Below are positions 33,605-42,688 of a stretch of DNA of 64,000 nt, one piece after another (the stretch's first letter is position 1; each line of letters opens with the position of its first letter). The stretch lies in the NCBI GenBank assembly GCA_017744515.1, contig JAGIBF010000029.1:1-64000 (forward strand), read 5' to 3'. The notes under the pieces are model-generated. The model saw only the letters and a list, made by a program, of their open reading frames with translations. It was not told where the DNA came from and made no database searches. Origin of the DNA: Niastella sp. GTDB taxonomy: Bacteria; Bacteroidota; Bacteroidia; Chitinophagales; Chitinophagaceae. The position numbers and the translations under genes were made by a program.

Positions 33605-35467
33605 TTATTGTAATGGATTGCGCACAATGAGCGGGTTATTGTCCAGTACAGCCTGTGGTATGAATGAATAGTAATTCCTCACCTGGAAGAACCTTGGCCC
33701 GATGAATCTTGGCGCCTGTATTTTGTCGAATACGAACTTGCCATCAGCAGGATGACCGGGACGTACTACGCGGTAAGGGTACAGGGCATACACAACAGAC
33801 TGGGGGTTGGTGGTGTTACCGTTCCATACCTGGTCGGCTATTCTCCACCGCCTGAGGTCCCACACGCGGTGATCTTCAAAGGCCAGTTCTACTCTGCGCT
33901 CGTTCCTGATCTTATCGATGTTGATGGTGGCCAGGCTGTTTGGCGGGAAGCCTGCTCTTTCTCTCAACAGGTTTACATATTTCAGGGCATCGGTTGTGTT
34001 GTTCAACTCAAGGGCTGCCTCTGCTGCATTGAGGTAAATTTCTCCCAGCCTCATCCATACGAACCATACGTCGCTGAGGATACCACGGGTGCTGGTACCA
34101 CCGCCATCGTCAATGTACTTGCGCATGTAAAAACCGGTATTGGATACGTCCTGGATCGAGCGGTGTGGACCTGAAGCTGCTACCAGTGTTTTTCCATCGG
34201 TGTGAAGTGAGCCCAGCTGGCTGCCTTCCACGGTTTGGTAGGCGCTACCGTTCCAAACTTTTACGCCTGCCTGCATTTCGATGGTGTATCCTTTGAAAGC
34301 ACTACCGGGATAGAGTATTGTGCCAAGCAGGCGGCCGTCTTTGTTGGCAAAGATGTCCTGTGGCCTGTCGTAGTATATGTAATCTGTGTTGCCTGCGTTC
34401 ATGTTCTTGAGTACGCCGGGTGAGCCGTCGAGATAATCTGACGCTTCTACCAGGTTGAGTGAAGGTACTACCTGTGAGGAGGACAGGTTATCTTCCCGGA
34501 TGCCGCGTGCGATGTTTTCATAGGTGAAGCCGTGGCGTTTGTTTTTTGCCGAGAGGTAGTCTTTCACGAAGATGGCTTCGCGGTTGCTGGCTTTTTTGGT
34601 CACAGCTTCGTAGAATGCCGTTGCCGGGTTGGCAGGATTGGTTTTCAGGAAGTAGGCGTTGCTGTTGATCACTTCCATAGCTGCGTCGTAGGCTTTCTGA
34701 TAATATTCATTAGCCCGGTTGGCAGGGATACCCACTTCGCCGCCGGCAGTAGTAATGGGAACGGGGCGCAGGTTATTGTATTTGGCCAATGAACCAGCAT
34801 AAAGCATAGCGCGGCTCTTCAGGGCCATGGCTGTGTACTTATTAGCTCTGCTGGCGCTCGGTATATTGTTGGTTATATTACCCAGCAGTCCTTTGATCTC
34901 ATCGAGTTCTTTTGCTATGAAGTCATATACCTCGGCTTCCTTAGCTCTTGGCTGACGCAATGGGGTAACATCGCCGCTGTAGTCATAGATCAGCTGTTTC
35001 GTAACGATGGGAACTCCACCCATGCGGCGCACCAATTCAAAATAGATCCAGGTCCTGATGAACCTCATTTCTGCCTTTACCTGTTTTTTTACTTCTGAAT
35101 CGAGGTTAACACCCAGTTCGTCTATTTTTTCCAGCGACAGGTTGATGTCCCTGATGAGCTCATAATCCCAATAGGCCCATCTGTCGGCTGCATAGGATGC
35201 GATGTTGTTGCGTCCTTCATCGTTGGAGTTGCCAGACCACATGGCATCGTCATAATCGGCCATGTTGCGCCAGTTGGCATCGATGCTCATATCGCTGGGT
35301 ATGCGGTTGTAATAGTTGGCCAGCAATGCGAGCAACTGCTTTGGATCGTTCCACACCTGGGCGTCGGTCAGGATATTTTTGGGCTTCCGTTCCAACCAGT
35401 CTTTTTTACAGGAAAGCAGCATCGTACTCACTATGACTGCAAATAATGCTATATGTATTTTTTTCAT
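33605..35467 (-). CDS. SusD/RagB-like outer-membrane glycan-binding lipoprotein
   Basis: 620 aa. Lipobox MLLSC near residue 20, then the typical WLERKPKNILTDAQVWNDP segment and the four TPR pairs of the SusD fold. The C-terminal RagB/SusD region contains LNAAEAALELNN, YVNLLRERAGFP and IRNERRVELAFEDHRVWDLRRWRIA, a family signature. It closes the barrel formed by SusC like a lid. The gene lies 12 bp after susC, so the two are co-transcribed. The substrate cannot be read from the sequence. Confidence 0.93.
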   Translation of the reverse strand: MKKIHIALFAVIVSTMLLSCKKDWLERKPKNILTDAQVWNDPKQLLALLANYYNRIPSDMSIDANWRNMADYDDAMWSGNSNDEGRNNIASYAADRWAYWDYELIRDINLSLEKIDELGVNLDSEVKKQVKAEMRFIRTWIYFELVRRMGGVPIVTKQLIYDYSGDVTPLRQPRAKEAEVYDFIAKELDEIKGLLGNITNNIPSASRANKYTAMALKSRAMLYAGSLAKYNNLRPVPITTAGGEVGIPANRANEYYQKAYDAAMEVINSNAYFLKTNPANPATAFYEAVTKKASNREAIFVKDYLSAKNKRHGFTYENIARGIREDNLSSSQVVPSLNLVEASDYLDGSPGVLKNMNAGNTDYIYYDRPQDIFANKDGRLLGTILYPGSAFKGYTIEMQAGVKVWNGSAYQTVEGSQLGSLHTDGKTLVAASGPHRSIQDVSNTGFYMRKYIDDGGGTSTRGILSDVWFVWMRLGEIYLNAAEAALELNNTTDALKYVNLLRERAGFPPNSLATINIDKIRNERRVELAFEDHRVWDLRRWRIADQVWNGNTTNPQSVVYALYPYRVVRPGHPADGKFVFDKIQAPRFIGPRFFQVRNYYSFIPQAVLDNNPLIVRNPLQ

Positions 35468-35479
35468 GATCGGGATCTT

Positions 35480-38400
35480 TTAGAATGACAGGTTAAATCC
35501 AAAGGTGATCAGTTTTTGTGGTGGGTACACAAGGCCGCCACCAGAAGTGATCTCCGGATCAATTTCCAATTTATTCACATTGTCGAGGGTAATGAGGTTG
35601 GTTGCATTCACATAGAAGCGCAGTTTTTTGGCTCCTACGCGGCTTATGATGCTTTTGGGCAGATCATATCCCAACTCGATGTTGCGCAAACGCAGGTAGG
35701 TGATATTGGTTGTCCAGAATGTGTTGTTCTGGTAGTTGATGTGGCTGTTGCCTCTGCGAACAGCAGGATAGGTCCCTGCGATCCATTTGCTGTTGGGATC
35801 GTAGGGGTCTTCGCGGTGCCAGCGGTCTTCAAACATGTAATGGGGTGAGGTACCGTTGTTCTGGAACATGATCTTCAGCTCTACTGCGCGCTCGAACGAC
35901 ATCATGGAAGCTCCGGCCAATACCATATTCAGGCTAAAGCCTTTGTATTCTGCATTGAGGGTAGCACCAAACTGGAGCAGCGGGTTTTCGCCACGTGCCC
36001 AACCGAGGGATTGCCTGTCGAGGTCGTTGATGATGCCATCGTTGTTGAAATCTTCGTAGATAAAGTCGCCGGGCAACATCGTTCTGTTACCTTGTCCGTC
36101 AATGTTGACGGGGTATTTGTCGATCTCAGCCTGTGACTGGAAGCGTCCGATCACTTTGTACATGAAGGTGGCGCCTGCGCCTGCCCAACGATCCTGGTTG
36201 GTAGTGCGGTATTCATTGTATGCGTTGCCAAAAGGTTGTTTGTAATCGAGGATTGACCTGTTACGCGCCAATGTTCCATTGACTCCTATCGAATAATTGA
36301 GCTGTCCTTTGTTGTTATTATAAGTGAGCAACATTTCGATGCCACGGGTTGCATCTTTGTTCAGGTTCTCGAGTGGTAATCCATATCCTGCTTCATTGGG
36401 CAGCAGTACATCACGTCTTACTGCGGGTACACCGGAGCGCCTGCGTTCAAAAACATCGATCTGGCCGGTGATCTTACTGTTGAACAATGAGAAGTCGACA
36501 CCGACGTTCATTGTTCTGTTGGTGATCCAGGACAGATTGGTAATGGGTACACCTCTTGGGTCGGAGCCTATGATGTAGGCGCCATCCAATACTGCATTGC
36601 CGGCGGGATAGGTGTAGCCCGGCAGGTAATCGAAGGCATTGATGCTGGCTTCACTACCTGTTTCACCGTAGGATGCTCTCAGTTTCAATTCATCGACGAA
36701 GCGTACGCGTGAGAAAAAGTCCTCCTGTGAGATGCGCCATCCTGCTGATACGCCTGAGAAAAAGCCCCAGCGATTATCAGGATTGTACAGGTATGATCCA
36801 TCGTAGCGGCCGAGCAACTCCAACAGGTACTTCTGCTGGTAGTTGTAGTTCAACCTGCCTATGTATCCTGCACGGGCTTCTATTCTCCATTCATCGGCCA
36901 GGAAATCCTGTTCTGAGAATGACATCAAAGGGATATAGTTATTGGAAGGTATGGTATGGATCGCCACATAGGCGTTCTCATAATCAGACCTTTCATAGCC
37001 TGCTACTGCAGTGAGGGAGTGATCGCCAAATTGTTTTGAATAGTTCAAAGTGGCTTGTACATAACGGTTGATCACATTTCGTTTGTGCTTTTCACGCCAT
37101 GGATTCTGGTTGCCATACAGGGCTCCGTTGGGCGCTCTGTCTTCATATTTACCTGTGGTAGGATTGTAGATATAGGCAGGGTAGGTGTATTCCATACCAT
37201 CGAAGTCCTCGTTCATGTAGTTGTAGGCCAGTGTCGCTTTTGCCGACAGCCCAAATGGCAGGTCGTATTGGGCATTGACCTTAATGTCCATTGCATGCCA
37301 GTTGTTCCAGATCCAACCTGTAACATCAGATTTGTAGGTGGCAGGGTTTACGTTTACGTTGTGGGTCTGGTTAATGTAGTTAGGATTGTTGTTGGCATAG
37401 GGGGCTTCGGTGGGCCACATGCTGAAGATACTCAGGAAGGGGTTGAAGTAGTCATCCAATCCCGGAACGCCTACCTGGTAGTTCTTCTCCAGACGTAATC
37501 CTATTTGTGCACCTAATTGGAGCCTGTTGGCCAGCTGTGTATTCAGGTTGGCCTGTACGTTGGTACGCTGGTAATTAAATTCTTTGATCAGGGCATCCTG
37601 ATCGAGGTGCGATATCGACAGGTGATAAGTTGAACGTTGTGATCCGCCTGAGGCGCTGGCGCTGATATAGCGCTGAGGAACATTTGGCCGTGTGACCATA
37701 TCGTAATAATCGTAGCTCTGGTAGCCGCTATCGGTTCCGAGTCTCCATTTTTCCAGTTCTGTTTTGCTGAGTGTTGGTGACGGATCGCGACCCGCGTTCT
37801 GCTCTGCTTCTACTACTGCGCGCTGGTGCACATAGGCAGATGGTGGTTTGGGATAGCGGGTAAAGTTCTGTAAGCCGTAGTAACCGGAAACATTGATAGA
37901 GGGTGTTTCACGGCGACCTTTTTTGGTGGTTACCAATACCACGCCGTTGGCTGCACGCAAACCATAGATGGAGGCAGAGGCATCTTTCAGGATGGTAATG
38001 TTCTCAATATCTTCCAGGCCGAGGGTATTGAACACATCCTGTCCTGAGCCCTGGTTGAATCCAAATCCTGTGGTGGCGGTATTTCCTCCTGTGTAGGGTA
38101 CTCCATCGATCACAAACAAGGGGGCTCCCATGTTCCTGATCTGCAGGTTGAGACCGCGGCCGGGACGTGAATCCGGAGCACGTGTAGTGATGCCGGGTAC
38201 TTTACCTACCAACGCTCCTGAGGTAGTACCAGCAGGTGTTGTAGTAAGGCCTGCCGAATTGATGCTGCTGACAGCGCCGGTTACGGTAGCTTTTTTCTGG
38301 GTGCTGTAACCTACCACTACCACATCATTGAGCTGTGTGTTTTGTAATTCCAACACTACATTCAATGCTGTACGGTTGTTCAACGCAACCTCTCGAGTGA

Positions 38401-38689
38401 GGTGTCCTACAGAGCTAAACACCAGTGTAGCTGTGGGTGATGCATTAATGGTGAAGACGCCTGAAGAATCGGTGGTGGTGGTGGTAGCAGCTCCTTTCAC
38501 CTGAACGGTAACTCCTGCGAGCGGCACTTCTCCTGCCGTCACTCTACCAGTGACAGAGGACTGTGCGAACAGGCCCGAACTAATAAAAAGAAAGACCAGG
38601 AAGCACAGGTACCTTGCATGCAGGTAAGGTCCTTGCAACCGATCTTTCCGCAAACAATAGTTTTTCCATTGTAGCAAGAATCGTTTCAT
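35480..38689 (-). CDS. SusC/RagA-type TonB-dependent transporter
   Basis: 1,069 aa from ATG 38689 (MKRFLLQWKNYCLRKDRLQ); an ATG at 38740 adds 17 residues without support. Signal peptide ending at SSGLFAQ, CarboxypepD_reg-like domain (SSVTGRVTAGEVPLAGVTVQVKG), then the plug with VVVVGYSTQKKATVTGAVSSI and SIYGLRAANGVVLVTTKKG. The 22-strand barrel ends in TFGFNLSF. It imports oligosaccharides or similar with SusD. Upstream is a 328-bp gap with repeats; the catabolic operon ends just beyond it on the same strand. Confidence 0.93.
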   Translation of the reverse strand: MKRFLLQWKNYCLRKDRLQGPYLHARYLCFLVFLFISSGLFAQSSVTGRVTAGEVPLAGVTVQVKGAATTTTTDSSGVFTINASPTATLVFSSVGHLTREVALNNRTALNVVLELQNTQLNDVVVVGYSTQKKATVTGAVSSINSAGLTTTPAGTTSGALVGKVPGITTRAPDSRPGRGLNLQIRNMGAPLFVIDGVPYTGGNTATTGFGFNQGSGQDVFNTLGLEDIENITILKDASASIYGLRAANGVVLVTTKKGRRETPSINVSGYYGLQNFTRYPKPPSAYVHQRAVVEAEQNAGRDPSPTLSKTELEKWRLGTDSGYQSYDYYDMVTRPNVPQRYISASASGGSQRSTYHLSISHLDQDALIKEFNYQRTNVQANLNTQLANRLQLGAQIGLRLEKNYQVGVPGLDDYFNPFLSIFSMWPTEAPYANNNPNYINQTHNVNVNPATYKSDVTGWIWNNWHAMDIKVNAQYDLPFGLSAKATLAYNYMNEDFDGMEYTYPAYIYNPTTGKYEDRAPNGALYGNQNPWREKHKRNVINRYVQATLNYSKQFGDHSLTAVAGYERSDYENAYVAIHTIPSNNYIPLMSFSEQDFLADEWRIEARAGYIGRLNYNYQQKYLLELLGRYDGSYLYNPDNRWGFFSGVSAGWRISQEDFFSRVRFVDELKLRASYGETGSEASINAFDYLPGYTYPAGNAVLDGAYIIGSDPRGVPITNLSWITNRTMNVGVDFSLFNSKITGQIDVFERRRSGVPAVRRDVLLPNEAGYGLPLENLNKDATRGIEMLLTYNNNKGQLNYSIGVNGTLARNRSILDYKQPFGNAYNEYRTTNQDRWAGAGATFMYKVIGRFQSQAEIDKYPVNIDGQGNRTMLPGDFIYEDFNNDGIINDLDRQSLGWARGENPLLQFGATLNAEYKGFSLNMVLAGASMMSFERAVELKIMFQNNGTSPHYMFEDRWHREDPYDPNSKWIAGTYPAVRRGNSHINYQNNTFWTTNITYLRLRNIELGYDLPKSIISRVGAKKLRFYVNATNLITLDNVNKLEIDPEITSGGGLVYPPQKLITFGFNLSF

Positions 38690-39017
38690 GACAGTTAGGT
38701 TTTGTGAATGAAATAGATCAGTATAGGTCTTGAAATGCATTTTCTCAGACCAATACTTTTCTTTGCCGGCAATAGCCGGGTACTATTTTTTGAACATGGA
38801 AAGGTCCTTACCGGTATTTCCAGTTCATAATCATTTAAGCTTTTTTCAGAGTCCGGAAGCCGTCCCGATAGCTATCGGGAGAAAGTCCGGAAGCAAGACT
38901 GTACTTCGATACCCTTCTACAACCCTTCGACAACACTTCGCCAGGCTCAGTGTGACAGAGGGTGACAGCAATTCAGGGTGACAATCAGCACGCTCATTGT
39001 GACAACTTGATTCTGTT
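38690..39017. other. Gap upstream of SusC with several repeats
   Basis: 328 bp. It contains a flanked 18-bp palindrome at 38863-38880, an 11-bp array at 38911-38943, and four copies of GTGACA between about 38952 and 39003. The promoter of susC should lie near 38700-38780, but no exact TAnnTTTG was found. Confidence 0.55.
38851..38943. repeat. Palindrome with flanking direct repeats and 11-bp array
   Basis: TCCCGATAGCTATCGGGA at 38863-38880 is a perfect 18-bp palindrome. It is flanked by two copies of GTCCGGAAGC (38851-38860 and 38885-38894). An 11-bp array follows: ACCCTTCTACA at 38911, ACCCTTCGACA at 38922 and ACACTTCGCCA at 38933. Such palindromes recur between genes in Bacteroidota genomes. 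Confidence 0.7.
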
Positions 39018-40181
39018 TTACTCCGGTAGGGGGGCTTTCTCTGCTTGTTTTTTTAGTGTGAATGCTGGCAGCGGTATAACTTTTCCGCCTTGCAGGGCCG
39101 ACTCATGGGCCAATATGCCCACGCAGGTTATGTTCGCCGACTGTCGTGCATTGGGAAACGGATCGCGCTTATCGTACAGCGCGCTTACAAACTCATGGAT
39201 AAGGTGCGGATGTGAACCTCCATGTCCTGCACCTTGTGTGAATGAAAGGTGCTGGTTATCGTCTGTATCGTAAACTCCTTTCGTTGTAAATCTTTGTATA
39301 GACCCGGGGAGAAGGTGTGCGTAATCGGGGCAATGTACCGGTGCTGGTATTTCGGGTTCCGGCTTTTTAGCGGTGTGCACAATCAATGGTTCTCCTTCGA
39401 TCAGCGGCCATTCTACCGATTTCTTTGATCCGTATACTTCAAAGCTTTCGCGGTATTGGCGGGCTGTGTCGAACAGGGAACGGTAGATGTGTGCGCTGAG
39501 GTCGGAATTGCTGAATTTGATGTGTGTGCTTTCTACTGCAAAGGGTGAATTGTAGTATTGGTGTAATTCTTTTCTGATGGTGCCTGAACCAAAGCAGGAA
39601 ACTGTTTCTGCATCGGCATTCGTGAGGGCAAGAACAGGGCCTACGCAATGGGTGGCATAATACATCGGTGGCAGGCCGGGCCAATAGTTGGGCCATCCGT
39701 CCATATCCTGCTGGTGGCTGGCTTTCAGGAACTGTACTTTGCCTAATTCGCCGGTTGTATACAGTTCTTTCATGTACAGGAATTCGCGTGCGTATACCAC
39801 GGTTTCCATCATCATGTAGGTGAGGCCCGTCTGGTTTACCAGCTCTACGATCTGACGGCATTCTTCTACCGAAGTGGCCATGGGTACCGTGCAAGCTACA
39901 TGTTTGCCTGCTTTCAGGGCTTTGATGGATTGTATTGCGTGATCGGGGATGGGGGTGTTGATGTGTACTGCATCGATATCCGGGTCTTGCAGCAGCTCGT
40001 CGTAATCCGTGTAGCGTTTCTTAATGTTGAAGGCTTCCCCAATTTCGTTCAGTTTTTGTTCATTACGCTGGCAAATGGCAACCAGTTCGGCATGGGGGTG
40101 CCGCTGATAAATGGGAATAAATTCTGCTCCGAATCCGAGGCCAATGATGGCAACTTTTATCTTTTTATTTTCCATTTTCAA
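39018..40181 (-). CDS. Gfo/Idh/MocA family sugar oxidoreductase
   Basis: 387 aa NAD(P)-dependent oxidoreductase of sugars or inositols. The Rossmann N-terminus reads IKVAIIGLGFGAEFIPIYQ (about 8-26). The conserved CTVPMATSVEECRQI block (about 95-110) stands where most members have the EKPxA Lys; here the Lys seems replaced by Val (C-T-V-P), which may mean altered catalysis. The C-terminal substrate domain contains DMDGWPNYWPGLPPMYYATH with the catalytic-type His. It is the last gene of a four-gene operon and overlaps the preceding gene by 17 bp (11 bp if ATG 40175 is used), so translation is coupled. Confidence 0.88.
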   Translation of the reverse strand: MKMENKKIKVAIIGLGFGAEFIPIYQRHPHAELVAICQRNEQKLNEIGEAFNIKKRYTDYDELLQDPDIDAVHINTPIPDHAIQSIKALKAGKHVACTVPMATSVEECRQIVELVNQTGLTYMMMETVVYAREFLYMKELYTTGELGKVQFLKASHQQDMDGWPNYWPGLPPMYYATHCVGPVLALTNADAETVSCFGSGTIRKELHQYYNSPFAVESTHIKFSNSDLSAHIYRSLFDTARQYRESFEVYGSKKSVEWPLIEGEPLIVHTAKKPEPEIPAPVHCPDYAHLLPGSIQRFTTKGVYDTDDNQHLSFTQGAGHGGSHPHLIHEFVSALYDKRDPFPNARQSANITCVGILAHESALQGGKVIPLPAFTLKKQAEKAPLPE

Positions 40182-41082
40182 CTATTTTATCGAATAGACT
40201 TCGGTTAACAATCGTGTCTGTTGTGGTGGCCCAATGTTTTAAGAATTGTAATCCTTCCTGTGCAAAGCCATCCTGGCTTTCGGCCATCGGATGCCAGAAG
40301 CAAACGGCTCCTGCCAGCTCAATATTCTGTGGTGTAAAGCTTTCTATGGTTACTATTCCATTGTAGCCGATGGCTTCGAGCCCTCTTCTGTAAGCGTCCC
40401 AGTTCGTTTGGCCCGTGCCTGGGGTTCCGCGGTAATTCTCCGCCACCTGCAGGTGTATGAGCTTATCGGCCACAGTCTTTATCGCTTTTTCTACATCTTT
40501 TTCTTCGATGTTCATGTGAAAGCCATCCAACATGATGCGTGCAGCGGGGTGGCCGATATCGTGTACCATTCGCAGAGCATCGTCTGCCGTGTTGACCAGG
40601 TCGGATTCAAAGCGGTTCAATGGTTCGATGGCGATCTGCAATCCGCTTTGTGCTGCCATGTCGCTCACGATGCGCAGGTTCTTCACTGCGAGGTCCCATT
40701 CTTTTTTACGCTGCTCATTGGGTACCATCCTTGCTTTGCCTACAGCGGAGTACATAGGCCCTCCAAAAAAGCGGGCATCGAGTGCCACGCAGATGTCGAA
40801 GCAGGCTTGTATGTAAGCAAAGCAGTTGCGGTGTACTGCCGGGTCTTCATTTGTCAAATCCCTTGAAGGACCAAATGCGCCACAGATAGATGCTTTCAAC
40901 CCATATTTTTTCAATGCTTCTTTTACCGTCTTTACGTCGATCAATGTGGGGTCTTCTACTGCTATCTCCACTACATCGTATCCCATTTGGGCAATCTTCG
41001 GGAAAAGTTCTTCGATGGATGCAGTCCTGAACGGAGATGTCCAAAGCCAGGTGCTAACTCCGTATTGTATGTTCAATGCCAT
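40165..41082 (-). CDS. Sugar phosphate isomerase/epimerase-like TIM barrel protein
   Basis: 305 aa xylose-isomerase-like TIM barrel (AP_endonuc_2 family, as in D-tagatose 3-epimerase or inosose isomerase). Metal-binding residues fit: Glu in IAIEPLNRFESD (about 155), Asp/His in MLDGFHMNIEE, a His in LIHLQVAEN, and Glu in GIVTIESFTP. With the Gfo/Idh enzyme and transporter next to it, the natural reading is a keto-sugar or polyol catabolic pair. It starts 3 bp after the MFS stop codon and overlaps the oxidoreductase gene. Confidence 0.88.
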   Translation of the reverse strand: MALNIQYGVSTWLWTSPFRTASIEELFPKIAQMGYDVVEIAVEDPTLIDVKTVKEALKKYGLKASICGAFGPSRDLTNEDPAVHRNCFAYIQACFDICVALDARFFGGPMYSAVGKARMVPNEQRKKEWDLAVKNLRIVSDMAAQSGLQIAIEPLNRFESDLVNTADDALRMVHDIGHPAARIMLDGFHMNIEEKDVEKAIKTVADKLIHLQVAENYRGTPGTGQTNWDAYRRGLEAIGYNGIVTIESFTPQNIELAGAVCFWHPMAESQDGFAQEGLQFLKHWATTTDTIVNRSLFDKIVENGK

Positions 41083-41085
41083 TTT

Positions 41086-42663
41086 CTATATGCTTTCGTA
41101 TACCGATGTTGATGCTGTCTGTTCCTGTTTCAACAGAACCACTTTATATCCTCCTTTCCATCTGAAGTATGCTATCAGGAGCAGGTAGCTTACCAGCATG
41201 ATAATGGGGAATATAACGATGTTGCGCAGTGCTTCTTTTTTAGCGCCGTCCCTGATCGTGTTGACCGTGGCTATTTCCTGGGGGCTGGCAGTGGATAGTT
41301 TTGCCTGGTCCAATGCCTGGTAGGTACCGAAGAGGCTTTCTTTGCTTTCGGTAACGTATGTTTCATGGATAGCCGTGTTATTGGATTTGTCGTAGGCGAG
41401 GATATTGGAGTCGATGGACTTGTCTTGTATAAAGCCAAGTATACCTGCTCCGATAACGCCGGCTGCGATCATGCCGAGGCCGCCCGTAATGTTCAACGTC
41501 AATGCGCCACCTTTAGGGAAACGTTCTGCTACCACGCCCAACATCGTCGGCCAGAAGAAGGTCTTGCCCAAACCGTATACTGTTGCGGCAATCAATATGC
41601 CTACGCCCACCGACATCGAGAGCATGTATAATCCCACGCCTGCAATGATTGAACAGATGGCTAATAATCCGAGGGGAGAAATTTTGTGTATGATGGGGCC
41701 TGCGAAGAAGCGCAGTACAAACATGATGGCCGAAGTGTATACCAATACCCAACCGGCATGGAATCCGAGATCGCTCATGACTGGCGTCATCAAATCGGTG
41801 ATCCAGCTATCCGTACCTAACTCTGTAGTGGCCAGTGGTATCATGATCAGCAGCAGCACTATAAATAGTGGCTGTCCGAAGCTGCGTGTGTACCAACCAA
41901 ACAGGAGGGTGATGATGGCGATGATGATGATATTGGCTACTGTGGGCCATCCGAATACGGCGCCCAGTTGGAATACGATGAGTGAAGTGATGATCAGGGC
42001 TCCGATGGCGCCTACTTCCTGCAGCATTTCTCTGTAAGAAACGCCGGCCTGTACTCTTTCATTAAGCGGAAAGCGCCGGGATATGATCATTATACCGTAA
42101 GCGATGGTCGGTAACAGGATGAGGGCGATCTTATACTCCCAGCGGGTATCGGCTCCCATCAATATTGCAATGATTCCTCCCAGCACCAATCCACCTGGCC
42201 ATGCAGCGTGGAGGATGTTCAGCCATTTGGTCTTTTCTTTCCGGAACATGGTAGCGACTACCGGGTTTACCACCGCTTCGACTGTTCCATTGCCGATGGC
42301 AACGATGAACGTTCCTATATAGAGCATCCAGTAGCCATTGGCAAAGATGGTAAGGATGGCAGAGGTGACGTGGCAAAAGAAGGCAAAGTACAGGGCTGTC
42401 TTATAACCGATCTTGTCGATGACAAGACTGAACAGCACAATGCTGATGGCGAATGGCCAGAGGCCAACGCCGGCTATCTCTCCCAGTTGGGTTTGCGACA
42501 GGTTGAACTCTTGTCCCCACTGTGGCAGTATTACTGCCCGGAGTATGAATCCGAAGGAGGTGGTAACCAAGGCCACGAAGCAGGCGTAGAACAGCTTCAT
42601 ATCGGGGGGGCCTTCGGATAATTGGTTTTGTGGACTGTTAGCTTGCAAGTTTGGTTCTCTCAT
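41086..42663 (-). CDS. Major facilitator superfamily transporter
   Basis: 525 aa from ATG 42663 (MREPNLQANSPQ); the frame extends to a TTG at 42684, and ATG 42600 (MKLFYACFVALVTTSFGF) would start at the first helix. About 12 membrane helices with the loop 2-3 motif (DKIGYKTALYFAFF) and a long hydrophilic loop between the last two helices containing KSNNTAIHETYVTESKES. It probably imports the sugar or polyol across the inner membrane. It lies 25 bp below the ThuA fusion gene and 3 bp above the TIM-barrel gene. Confidence 0.85.
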   Translation of the reverse strand: MREPNLQANSPQNQLSEGPPDMKLFYACFVALVTTSFGFILRAVILPQWGQEFNLSQTQLGEIAGVGLWPFAISIVLFSLVIDKIGYKTALYFAFFCHVTSAILTIFANGYWMLYIGTFIVAIGNGTVEAVVNPVVATMFRKEKTKWLNILHAAWPGGLVLGGIIAILMGADTRWEYKIALILLPTIAYGIMIISRRFPLNERVQAGVSYREMLQEVGAIGALIITSLIVFQLGAVFGWPTVANIIIIAIITLLFGWYTRSFGQPLFIVLLLIMIPLATTELGTDSWITDLMTPVMSDLGFHAGWVLVYTSAIMFVLRFFAGPIIHKISPLGLLAICSIIAGVGLYMLSMSVGVGILIAATVYGLGKTFFWPTMLGVVAERFPKGGALTLNITGGLGMIAAGVIGAGILGFIQDKSIDSNILAYDKSNNTAIHETYVTESKESLFGTYQALDQAKLSTASPQEIATVNTIRDGAKKEALRNIVIFPIIMLVSYLLLIAYFRWKGGYKVVLLKQEQTASTSVYESI

Positions 42664-42688
42664 ACGGCAATCATTAGTTGGCAATCGT

